From: Myxococcus qinghaiensis
GTDB lineage: Bacteria; Myxococcota; Myxococcia; Myxococcales; Myxococcaceae
Direction: 5' to 3'
Assembly: GCF_024198215.1 (NCBI RefSeq)
Contig: NZ_JAKCFA010000020.1
Location: 124,001 to 188,000 of the forward strand
DNA length: 64,000 nucleotides
A program made the translations under genes and the position numbers. Below, one piece after another: positions 32,673 through 39,742 of this stretch (the first letter of the stretch is position 1; each line of letters begins with the position of its first letter). Under the pieces are notes generated by a model. The model was not told the DNA's origin. It searched no databases and saw nothing but the letters and a program-made list of their open reading frames with translations.

Positions 32673-33488
32673 TCAGCGCGGAGCCATCAGCGTGTTGAGC
32701 GTGGGATAGGAGATGCCCGCCTCGGGCGCGGGTGCGGCGCCGCCATCGCGAAGGAAGTCGGTGGTGAGCGCGGCGATGCGGCCGAAGATGGCCGAAGCCA
32801 TGCCCGCCCCGGCGCTGACGCGGCGGACGCCGAGCGACGCCAGCTCGGACGCGGGAGGCAGTCCAGGAATCGCCATCAGGTTCAGCGGCAGGCCCGCCTC
32901 CGTCACGACGGCCTTGATGTCCACGGGCGTCTTCAAGCCCGGAACGAAGAGTCCATCCGCGCCCGCGGCACGGTAGCGGCGGGCCCGGGCCAGGGTCTCC
33001 TCGACGCGACGCTCCGCCGGGCCGATGCCTCGCAGGAACACATCCGTGCGCGCGTTCACGAACAGGTCCGCGCCCTTCTTCGCGGCGGCCTTCTTCACGG
33101 CCTCAATCTTGGCGCACAGCAGGTCCACCGAGCCCCCGCCGTCCTCCAGGTTGATGCCCACGCCGCCCGCCTCCAGCACGCCCGCGGCGACCTCGCCCAC
33201 CGCGGCCGGGTCGTCCGAATAGCCCCCTTCGATGTCGACGGTCAGCGGCACCTTCACGATGCGGGCAATGGCGGTGACGGTGTCGAGGAGTCGACTCACC
33301 GGGAGCATGTCTCCGTCCGGATAGCCCTGGGCCCAGGCCACGCCCGCGCTCGTCGTGGCGAGGGCCTTGGCGCCCAGACTCTCCATGACGCGCGCGCTTC
33401 CGGCGTCCCAGGCATTCACCAGCAGCAGCAAGCCCGCTTCGTGCAACTGACGGAAGTCACGGGCGGAGTTCGGCGGAGCGACAGGCAT
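32673..33488 (-). CDS. Isocitrate lyase / PEP mutase family protein
   Basis: A 271-residue TIM-barrel enzyme of the PEP mutase/2-methylisocitrate lyase superfamily. Motifs: LLLVNAWDAGSARVMESLG, TTSAGVAWAQGYPDG, PLTVDIEGGYSD (metal-binding Asp/Glu), GINLEDGG and NARTDVFL. The catalytic-loop cysteine of isocitrate and methylisocitrate lyases (KKCGH) is not present, which leaves phosphonomutase, oxaloacetate hydrolase or an uncharacterised C-C lyase. No phosphonate genes are nearby. It precedes the alkylation-repair genes on the same strand but shares no evident function with them. Confidence 0.85.
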   Translation of the reverse strand: MPVAPPNSARDFRQLHEAGLLLLVNAWDAGSARVMESLGAKALATTSAGVAWAQGYPDGDMLPVSRLLDTVTAIARIVKVPLTVDIEGGYSDDPAAVGEVAAGVLEAGGVGINLEDGGGSVDLLCAKIEAVKKAAAKKGADLFVNARTDVFLRGIGPAERRVEETLARARRYRAAGADGLFVPGLKTPVDIKAVVTEAGLPLNLMAIPGLPPASELASLGVRRVSAGAGMASAIFGRIAALTTDFLRDGGAAPAPEAGISYPTLNTLMAPR

Positions 33489-33545
33489 GGGCAGCGGTCC
33501 TTTTCGACAGGGGTGTGGAAGCGGCGGGAGGATACGGCGGGCGCT

Positions 33546-34082
33546 TCATGCGGTGGAGGTCCGTCGTACCCTCGACTCGTGGTCGAGTAACCAGCGCTTG
33601 CGTTCGATGCCACCTCCATATCCGGTGAGGGAGCCGTTGGCGCCCACCACGCGATGACACGGCACGACGATGCCCACGGGATTGGCGCCGTTCGCCAGGC
33701 CCACGGCGCGTACGGCCGCGGGCCGACCGATGCGCTTCGCCAGCTCCGAGTACGACACCGTCGCGCCGCACGGAATACCGCGCAGCGCCGCCCAGACCTC
33801 ACGCTGGAAGGGTGTGCCCTCGGTGCGGACGGACAGGTTGTCGATGGCGTCGAGGTGTCCCGAGAAGTACGTCCGCAGCGTGTCGGTGAGGCCGCCTGGA
33901 TTGCGCGCGGTCTCCAGTTGGAAGCCGTTGTCTCCGTAGTGCAGGCGCAGCAGGTTGCGCATCCGGCCTTCGTGCTCCGTCCAGTCGACGGCGCGCAGGT
34001 GTCCCTCGCGGTCCGCGATGAGGACCAGCTCGCCGATGGGCGTGTCCGTCTTGTCGATGAGGAAGTGGAGTGGCTCAGCCAT
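33546..34082 (-). CDS. ogt: Methylated-DNA-protein cysteine methyltransferase
   Basis: Suicidal repair protein that moves a methyl group from O6-methylguanine or O4-methylthymine onto its own cysteine. The 178-residue product has the N-terminal RNase-H-like domain and the C-terminal active-site domain: IPCGATVSYSELAKRIGRPAAVRAVG, then VVPCHRVVG with acceptor Cys142, then GYGGGIERKRWLLDHE. Its start overlaps the end of the Ada-AlkA gene by 8 bases, so the two are translationally coupled and presumably induced together by alkylation. Confidence 0.95.
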   Translation of the reverse strand: MAEPLHFLIDKTDTPIGELVLIADREGHLRAVDWTEHEGRMRNLLRLHYGDNGFQLETARNPGGLTDTLRTYFSGHLDAIDNLSVRTEGTPFQREVWAALRGIPCGATVSYSELAKRIGRPAAVRAVGLANGANPVGIVVPCHRVVGANGSLTGYGGGIERKRWLLDHESRVRRTSTA

Positions 34083-35583
34083 GACGCACCTCTTGGAGTC
34101 GGGGACGCAGGCCGGGGTCGGCGGCCCACAGGTGTTGCGCGGCGTAGGCCCGCCAGGGCCTCCAGGGCTCCGCGCGTTGAATCAGGTCTTCGGGAGTGGG
34201 GCGCGCGCCCGCATCCGTCGCGGCGCTTCTCAGGAGCGCCACGTCGCTGGCGGGGAACGCATCCGTCTCGCGCAGCGCGCGCAGGGCGATGTACTGCGCG
34301 GTCCACTCGCCCACGCCTCGGATGGAGCGCAGCCGGGCGATGCCTTCCTCCACTGTGCCGAACGGATGGAACAGCAGCGGGTCCGCGAGCGCCGCTTGAG
34401 CCAGGGCCTTGAGCGACGCCTTTCGCGCGGACGGCATCCCCAGCGCGCCCAGGTCCGTCGCCACGACGCGCTCGGGTGAAGGGAAGGCTCGAGACAGGCC
34501 GGAGGGGAGGCCTTCCATGGGAGCCTCGGCACACAGCACCACGAGCTTTCCCGCGAGCTTGCGTGCGGCCTCCACCGTCACCTGCTGACCGAGGATGGCG
34601 CGCACCGCCAGCTCGAAGCCATCCCATGCGCCGGGGGCTCGCAGGCCGGGCCGCAGCGCGACGAGGGGGGCCAGGAAGGGGTCCTTGGAGAGGTGGGCGC
34701 CGATGACCTCGATGTCCGCGCCCACGTCGAACACCCTGCGCACGCGCGCGATGATGGCGGGGAGTACCTGGACGCGCGGGAAGCGAATCTTCACCACGAG
34801 GTTGTTGCGTGCGGGCTCGTGCGTCACCTCCACCGTGCCCACGGCGCCGTCCTGGGACACGGTGCGCAGGTAGCGCGCGTCGGAGACCTGCTCCACGCCC
34901 TGGATGGCGCGCGCGGACAGGTACGAGAGCATCGCGGCCCAGTCATACGGTGGACGGTAGCGCAGGCGCAGCGTCACGCCCGCGTCCGCCACCGCGCTGG
35001 CGGTCGTCTCCACCGACTGCTTGCGGCGCAGGGCGCCCGGGGGGCGCTGGTAGAGGCCTTGGAACGTCTCGTTGAAGCGCCGGATGCTGCCGAAGCCCGA
35101 GGCCAGCGCGACCTCCGCGAGCGGCATCCGAGTCTCCTGGATGAGCTGCTTGGCGAAGAGCACGCGCCGAGTCTGCGCGACGGCCACGGGCGTGGCGCCG
35201 AGGTGCTGTTTGAAGAGGCGGCGGAGCTGTCGTCCTCCCACGCCCAGACGTTCGGCGAGCGCGTCCACGCCCGCCTCGCCGCCATCCAGCGCGCCCTCCG
35301 CGATGAGGGCCAGCGCGCGCGACACGGTGTTGGAGGTGCCCCGCCACGACGCGAGGTCAGGGGCCGTCTCCGGCCGGCAGCGCAGGCAGGGGCGGAAGCC
35401 CTCTTCCTGGGACGCAGCGGCGGAGGCGAAGAAGCGGCAGTTCTCCTGCTTGGGCGTGCGCGCGGGGCAGATGGGCCGGCAGTAGATGCCGGTCGACGTC
35501 ACCGCGACGAAGAGACGGCCGTCGAAGCGGGCATCCCGCGTCTGGAGCACGCGGTAGCAGGCGTCGGAATCGAGCAGGTCCAT
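34075..35583 (-). CDS. Ada-type regulator fused to AlkA 3-methyladenine DNA glycosylase
   Basis: A 502-residue fusion. Residues ~1-75 are the Ada zinc domain with ligands Cys35, Cys39, Cys66 and Cys69; Cys35 corresponds to the methylphosphotriester acceptor of E. coli Ada. Residues ~85-185 are two AraC-type helix-turn-helix motifs (LAERLGVGGRQLRRLFKQHL, LAEVALASGFGSIRRFNETF). Residues ~205-320 are the AlkA N-terminal domain and ~320-500 the HhH-GPD glycosylase (IRGVGEWTAQYIALRAL; catalytic Asp447 in FPASDVALL). Methylation of Cys35 should turn it into an activator of this operon, as in Ada, while the glycosylase removes alkylated bases. The methyl-guanine activity is supplied separately by ogt downstream. 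Confidence 0.93.
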   Translation of the reverse strand: MDLLDSDACYRVLQTRDARFDGRLFVAVTSTGIYCRPICPARTPKQENCRFFASAAASQEEGFRPCLRCRPETAPDLASWRGTSNTVSRALALIAEGALDGGEAGVDALAERLGVGGRQLRRLFKQHLGATPVAVAQTRRVLFAKQLIQETRMPLAEVALASGFGSIRRFNETFQGLYQRPPGALRRKQSVETTASAVADAGVTLRLRYRPPYDWAAMLSYLSARAIQGVEQVSDARYLRTVSQDGAVGTVEVTHEPARNNLVVKIRFPRVQVLPAIIARVRRVFDVGADIEVIGAHLSKDPFLAPLVALRPGLRAPGAWDGFELAVRAILGQQVTVEAARKLAGKLVVLCAEAPMEGLPSGLSRAFPSPERVVATDLGALGMPSARKASLKALAQAALADPLLFHPFGTVEEGIARLRSIRGVGEWTAQYIALRALRETDAFPASDVALLRSAATDAGARPTPEDLIQRAEPWRPWRAYAAQHLWAADPGLRPRLQEVRHG

Positions 35584-35660
35584 GCCCGGACAGTGTCACC
35601 CAGGGCCCGGCCGCGCTCGCGGTTTTCGGACATCGATGCCCCGTGCCCCCAGACGCGCGA

Positions 35661-35692
35661 AGGGCCTCCCACCGTCGCTGGCGAGAGGCCCT
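35661..35692 (-). terminator. Terminator hairpin downstream of cbs
   Basis: AGGGCCTC (35661-35668) pairs perfectly with GAGGCCCT (35685-35692). It lies past the cbs stop codon in the direction of its transcription, ahead of the Ada-AlkA gene. Confidence 0.65.
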
Positions 35693-35719
35693 CTCAAGAC
35701 GCGACTGCCTGGAGGCCGA

Positions 35720-37087
35720 CTAGGCCGCCGTGCGGTGCAGGAAGTCGATGAGGTCGATCTTCGTGACGATGGCGATGACCTTCTCGCCCTCCTTCACGAC
35801 GGCGACGTTGTCCTGCGCGAAGACCTCACGCAGTCGCGAGATGCTCGTGTCCGGCGACAGCGCGCCCTGCAGCGGCGCGACGATGGCGTCGATGGTGTCC
35901 GCGAACTTCGCCTTTCCGGCGACGAGCGCGTTGAGCAGGTCGTACTCGTGGACCATGCCGACCGCGCGCCCGTCCTCGGACACCACCGGCATCTGGCTGA
36001 TGCCGTGGCTGCGCATCGTCTCCACCACCTGGTCCACCTTGTCGCCCTTGCGCGCCGTCTTCACGTCGCGCTGCTTGCTCCCGATGATGTCGCGCACCGT
36101 GCCGGTGCCCTTCTCCTCGGCGAACCCGTTGTCGCGCATCCACTCGTCCGAGTGGAACTTGCTGATGTAGCTGCTGCCGGAGTCGGGGAGCACGACGACA
36201 ATCGTCTTGCCCTTGCCCACTTCCTTCGCCAGCTGCACCGCCACGTGCACCGCCGCGCCGGAGGAGCCACCCGCGAAGATGCCCTCCTCGCGCGCCAGCC
36301 GCCGCGCCGCCGCGAAGCACTGGCGGTCATCCACCTGGCGCACGTCGTCCACGACCTTGAAGTCCATGGCGCCGCACAGCATGTCCTCGCCGATACCTTC
36401 GACCTTGTACACGTGCGGCTCGGTGAGCTTGCCCGTCTTGAAGTAGCCCTCGTAGACCGAGCCCTCCGGGTCCACGCCCACGTTCTTCAGGCCGGGGATC
36501 TTCTCCTTGAGGAACTTGCCCGCGCCGCTCATCGTCCCGCCCGTGCCCAGGCCGGAGACGAAGTAGTCCATCTTCCCGCCCGTCTGCTCCAGGATCTCCG
36601 GGCCGGTGAGGTTGTAGTGCGCCTCGATGTTGTCGGGGTTGTGGTACTGGTTCAGCATGAACGCGCCCGGCGTCTCACGGTGCAGCCGCTTGGCCGTCTC
36701 GTAATAGCTGCGGGGGTCCTCGGCCGCGACGTTCGTCGGCGTCACCACCACCTGCGCGCCCAGCGCCTTCAGGCGGTTGATCTTCTCCAGCGACATCTTG
36801 TCCGGCATCGTGAAGATGCACTTGTAGCCCTTCACCGCCGCCGCCAGCGCCACGCCCATGCCGGTGTTGCCGGACGTGTTCTCCACAATCGTGCCGCCGG
36901 GCTTGAGCTTCCCCTCCCGCTCGGCCTTCTCGATGATGTACAGCGCCATGCGGTCCTTGATGGACGCGCCCGGGTTCATGAACTCGCACTTGACCAGAAC
37001 AGTCGCATCGTTCGGTCCGACGAGCTTGTTGAGCTTGACCAGGGGCGTGTTGCCAATGGCGGTGAGAATGGTGTCGTGGATGTCCAT
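35720..37087 (-). CDS. Cystathionine beta-synthase with C-terminal CBS-domain pair
   Basis: PLP enzyme condensing serine (or O-acetylserine) with homocysteine to cystathionine. The 455-residue product has the fold-type II core: NTPLVKL, PGASIKDRMAL with the PLP Lys ~44, the TSGNTGMGVALAAAVKGY loop, SGLGTGGTMSGAGKFL and AGGSSGAAVHVA, then PDSGSSYISKF. Residues ~335-455 are two CBS domains (IIGSKQRDVKT, ISQMPVVSEDGRAVGMV, IVTKIDLIDFL) that in homologues bind SAM or adenine nucleotides. No N-terminal haem motif is present. With the gamma-lyase-type enzyme at 13.9 kb it suggests a reverse transsulfuration route. It has its own promoter and terminator. Confidence 0.92.
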   Translation of the reverse strand: MDIHDTILTAIGNTPLVKLNKLVGPNDATVLVKCEFMNPGASIKDRMALYIIEKAEREGKLKPGGTIVENTSGNTGMGVALAAAVKGYKCIFTMPDKMSLEKINRLKALGAQVVVTPTNVAAEDPRSYYETAKRLHRETPGAFMLNQYHNPDNIEAHYNLTGPEILEQTGGKMDYFVSGLGTGGTMSGAGKFLKEKIPGLKNVGVDPEGSVYEGYFKTGKLTEPHVYKVEGIGEDMLCGAMDFKVVDDVRQVDDRQCFAAARRLAREEGIFAGGSSGAAVHVAVQLAKEVGKGKTIVVVLPDSGSSYISKFHSDEWMRDNGFAEEKGTGTVRDIIGSKQRDVKTARKGDKVDQVVETMRSHGISQMPVVSEDGRAVGMVHEYDLLNALVAGKAKFADTIDAIVAPLQGALSPDTSISRLREVFAQDNVAVVKEGEKVIAIVTKIDLIDFLHRTAA

Positions 37088-37122
37088 CGCGGCTTCCAGA
37101 AAAAGAGGGGTTCGCGGCGCGT

Positions 37123-37151
37123 CTTATATGCCGCCGGAGGGGCCCGGTCGA
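37123..37151 (-). promoter_or_regulatory. Sigma-70-type promoter of cbs
   Basis: On the minus strand, TCGACC (37151-37146), a 17-base spacer, then TATAAG (37128-37123). Transcription would start near 37116, about 29 bases before the ATG. A TATAAG box is conspicuous in this GC-rich DNA. Confidence 0.55.
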
Positions 37152-37390
37152 CAGCGGGAGTCACTCTGCCCCGTCGGGAAGTAACAGGGCCCCGCCCCAG
37201 GGACTTCCCCCTCGTCCCCGGCACCAGGACCCGGCGTGTCTCCTGGCGCCGTGCCAGGGGGAGGGGGCCTGCTTCGTCGGGGGGCAACCGGGCTCGCGAC
37301 GCGCCGCGACGCAAGGCCGGGGTGTCTCACGCTTCGGCGTCGCGTACGTGACAGCCCGAAGGGCCAGGAGGCAATCGCCGCGCGAGGGCT

Positions 37391-37419
37391 TTGACGCGGA
37401 AAGTCGCCCCTCCCATACT
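37391..37419 (+). promoter_or_regulatory. Sigma-70-type promoter of amgK-murU
   Basis: TTGACG (37391-37396), a 17-base spacer, then CATACT (37414-37419). Transcription would begin near 37426, about 33 bases ahead of the ATG at 37459. Confidence 0.6.
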
Positions 37420-37458
37420 CGGGACCGCTCCCCACCCCCATTGGAGAACCCCGTCGAT

Positions 37459-38499
37459 ATGGAACTCGAGGCCGCCCTGCGCGACCAGGTGGGACAGGCC
37501 ATTGGCCGTCCCGTTTCCGATGCTCCCATCAAGAAGCTGAAGGGAGACGCGAGCAACCGCTCGTACTACCGCGTCGGCGCGCCCCCGGAGAGCTGGGTGG
37601 TGATGGTGATGCCGCTGGACGCGACGAAGAAGAGCGAGGAGGCCACCAAGGGTGAGCCTCCGAAGGAGCTGCCCTTCGTCAACGTGCACCGCTACCTGAA
37701 CAAGCTGGGCGTGCGCGTGCCCGCCATCCTCCGCTACGACGAGCCGGCGGGGATGATGGTGATTGAGGACCTGAGCGACATCACCTTCGAGTCCGCGCTG
37801 GAAGGCGGCAAGCACAACCACGCGCTCTACACCCGCGCGGTGGACCTGCTCGCGCGCCTGCGAGCGCAGGCGGAGAAGCTTCAAGACCCGGACTGCCTGG
37901 CCTTCACGCGCTCGTTCGACGAGGACCTGTACGACTGGGAGTTGCACCACTTCCGCGAGTGGGGCCTGGAGGCGTGGAGCGGCAAGCTGCCCACGGACGC
38001 CGAGCGCACCTGGCTGGACGCCACGTTCCGCAACATCGCCAGGCAGCTCGCCGCCGCGCCCCGGGGCTTCACCCACCGCGACTACCAGAGCCGCAACATC
38101 ATGGTGAAGGAGGGCGAGCTGGTGGTCATCGACTTCCAGGACGCGCTCCAGGGCCCGCGCCAGTACGACCTGGTGGCGCTCCTGCGCGACAGCTACGTCG
38201 AGCTGGACCGCGACTTCGTGGACGCGATGCTGGACCGCTACATCGCCACGTTCCAGGAGGCGAGCGGAGAGAAGATCGACGCGGTGGAGTTCAAGGCGTT
38301 CTTCGATTTGCTCACCGTGCAGCGCAAGCTGAAGGACGCGGGCCGCTTCGAGTACATCAATCGCGTGAAGGGCAACCCGGGCTTCCTCGTCTCCATCCCC
38401 GCGTCGCTGCGCTACGTGCGCGAGGCGTTCCGTCGGCGGCCGGAGCTGCGGGAGTTGCAGGAGCTGGTGGCGAAGTACGTCCCCGAGCTGGCGGCCTGA
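37459..38499 (+). CDS. amgK: N-acetylmuramate/N-acetylglucosamine anomeric kinase (AmgK-like)
   Basis: A 346-residue aminoglycoside-phosphotransferase-fold kinase. Motifs: KKLKGDASNRSYYRV at the N-terminal lobe, MMVIEDL, the Brenner motif THRDYQSRNIMV (~211-222) and VIDFQDALQGPRQYDLVALLRDSYV, which is characteristic of AmgK. AmgK phosphorylates MurNAc and GlcNAc at C1. The next gene, 31 bases on, encodes the matching uridylyltransferase MurU, and that pairing is the main support for the specific name. Together they return cell-wall sugars to UDP-MurNAc without MurA, bypassing fosfomycin inhibition. ATG chosen; a GGAG lies 12 bases upstream. Confidence 0.85.
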   Translation: MELEAALRDQVGQAIGRPVSDAPIKKLKGDASNRSYYRVGAPPESWVVMVMPLDATKKSEEATKGEPPKELPFVNVHRYLNKLGVRVPAILRYDEPAGMMVIEDLSDITFESALEGGKHNHALYTRAVDLLARLRAQAEKLQDPDCLAFTRSFDEDLYDWELHHFREWGLEAWSGKLPTDAERTWLDATFRNIARQLAAAPRGFTHRDYQSRNIMVKEGELVVIDFQDALQGPRQYDLVALLRDSYVELDRDFVDAMLDRYIATFQEASGEKIDAVEFKAFFDLLTVQRKLKDAGRFEYINRVKGNPGFLVSIPASLRYVREAFRRRPELRELQELVAKYVPELAA

Positions 38500-38530
38500 G
38501 CCCCTCACTCGGCTGAAGAGGGAGTCGACA

Positions 38531-39562
38531 ATGAAGGCGATGGTCCTCTGCGCGGGGCTGGGAACCCGCCTGCGTCCGTTGACGGAGCGCTGGCCCAAGC
38601 CCGCGCTCCCATTCCTGGGGCAGCCGCTGTTGCGCTACCACCTGGCGGTGCTGAAGGCCGCGGGCGTCACGGCGGTGGGCATCAACACCCACCACCTGCC
38701 GGACACCATGGAGGCGGTGGCCCGCGAGGAGTGTGAGCGCGCGAAGCTGCCGCTGCACGTGGTGCGCGAGCCCGTCATCCAGGGCACCGGCGGCGGCATC
38801 CGCGGCCTGCGCGACTTCCTCTCCGACGGAGACTTCCTCGTCTTCAACGGCGACATCCTCTACCCGGTGGACCTGCGGCCCGTGGTGGCGATGCACCAGG
38901 CGTCCGGCGCGCTGGCCACCATGGTGCTGCTGCCGATGCCGGAGGGAGAGAAGTACGCGGCGGTGGAACTGGATGCGTCCGGGCGCGTGCGGAGAATCGC
39001 GGGGCACGGGCCTGGAGGCGAGGGCCTGACGCCGTGGCACTTCACGGGCGTGCACGTCATGTCCCCGCGCATCTTCGACTTCATGAGCGCCGAAGGGCCC
39101 GAGGACATCAACCGCGAGGTCTACGCGCGCGCCATGGCCCAGGGGCAGGTGGTGCGCGGTGTGCGGGTGGATGGCTACTGGTCTGACTTGGGCACGCCTT
39201 CGCGCTACCTGGCCACGGTGCGGGACGTGCTCGCGGGCCGCGTGCGGCTGGAGTGGCTGGGGGCGGACTCACCGCTCGCCGGCACGGTGCGCGGGCCGGG
39301 CTCCTCGTGGGCGCATCCGGACGCGCACGTGCATGGCGCGAAGGTGGAGGGCCCCGCCTGGTTCGGCCGAGGCGTCACGGTGGCGGAGGGCGCCGTGGTG
39401 GGCGAGTCCGTGTCGCTGGGCGCCGGTGTGAAGGTGGACGCTGGGGCGCGGCTCCAGAGCGCCGCCGTCTTCGAGCAGACGTCGATTGCGCCCGGTGAGA
39501 CGCTCACCGAGGTGCTCGCGTGGCGGGAGCACCGGATTCCCGCGCCGCTGTCCGGCCGCTGA
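38531..39562 (+). CDS. murU: Nucleotidyltransferase, MurU-like, with C-terminal beta-helix extension
   Basis: Sugar-1-phosphate nucleotidyltransferase of 343 residues. The N-terminal ~235 residues hold MVLCAGLGTRLRPLTERWPK, the NTP-binding signature, then GTGGGIRGLRDFL, FNGDILYPVDL and YWSDLGTPSRYL. In the AmgK-MurU pathway this enzyme couples MurNAc-1-phosphate to UTP. Pseudomonas MurU is ~223 residues; here ~100 further residues (AHPDAHVHGAKVEGPAWFGR, VTVAEGAVVGESVSLGAG) look like a left-handed beta-helix of hexapeptide repeats, as in GlmU or mannose-1-phosphate guanylyltransferases. A broader sugar range is possible. Confidence 0.82.
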   Translation: MKAMVLCAGLGTRLRPLTERWPKPALPFLGQPLLRYHLAVLKAAGVTAVGINTHHLPDTMEAVAREECERAKLPLHVVREPVIQGTGGGIRGLRDFLSDGDFLVFNGDILYPVDLRPVVAMHQASGALATMVLLPMPEGEKYAAVELDASGRVRRIAGHGPGGEGLTPWHFTGVHVMSPRIFDFMSAEGPEDINREVYARAMAQGQVVRGVRVDGYWSDLGTPSRYLATVRDVLAGRVRLEWLGADSPLAGTVRGPGSSWAHPDAHVHGAKVEGPAWFGRGVTVAEGAVVGESVSLGAGVKVDAGARLQSAAVFEQTSIAPGETLTEVLAWREHRIPAPLSGR

Positions 39563-39742
39563 CCGCACCTGTCTCCACGCGCACGAAGCCGGCCCGGAAA
39601 GGGTCGGTTGGCGCACGGCGTGCGAGCGAGCTCTGTCCTCCGCTCGAAGGTCGCCGTTTCGGACAATGGGCCCTACCTTTGGCCACGGACAGCCTGCCTG
39701 GGCCGGGGGATTCCGGCGCGGGGACAAGGGGAGGTCTGGGGC

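Larger units (their letters stand above)
37088..37458. other. 371-base divergent intergenic region with two promoters
   Basis: No gene or RNA structure was seen. It carries one sigma-70-type promoter for cbs near its left end and one for amgK near its right end. The ~230 bases between them are GC-rich with no open frame showing family motifs. Confidence 0.6.

Noticed and set aside
32673..33488. Phosphonate biosynthesis locus because of a PEP-mutase-like gene
   Set aside because: No phosphonopyruvate decarboxylase or tailoring genes are adjacent, and the family has many non-phosphonate members.
37323..37345. Motif TGTCTCACGCTTCGGCG resembling the leader landmark of the two lipoprotein genes
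   Set aside because: The match is ~12 bases and does not extend; a similar distance to the start codon (~136 against ~145 bases) may be chance. Not enough for a regulatory claim.
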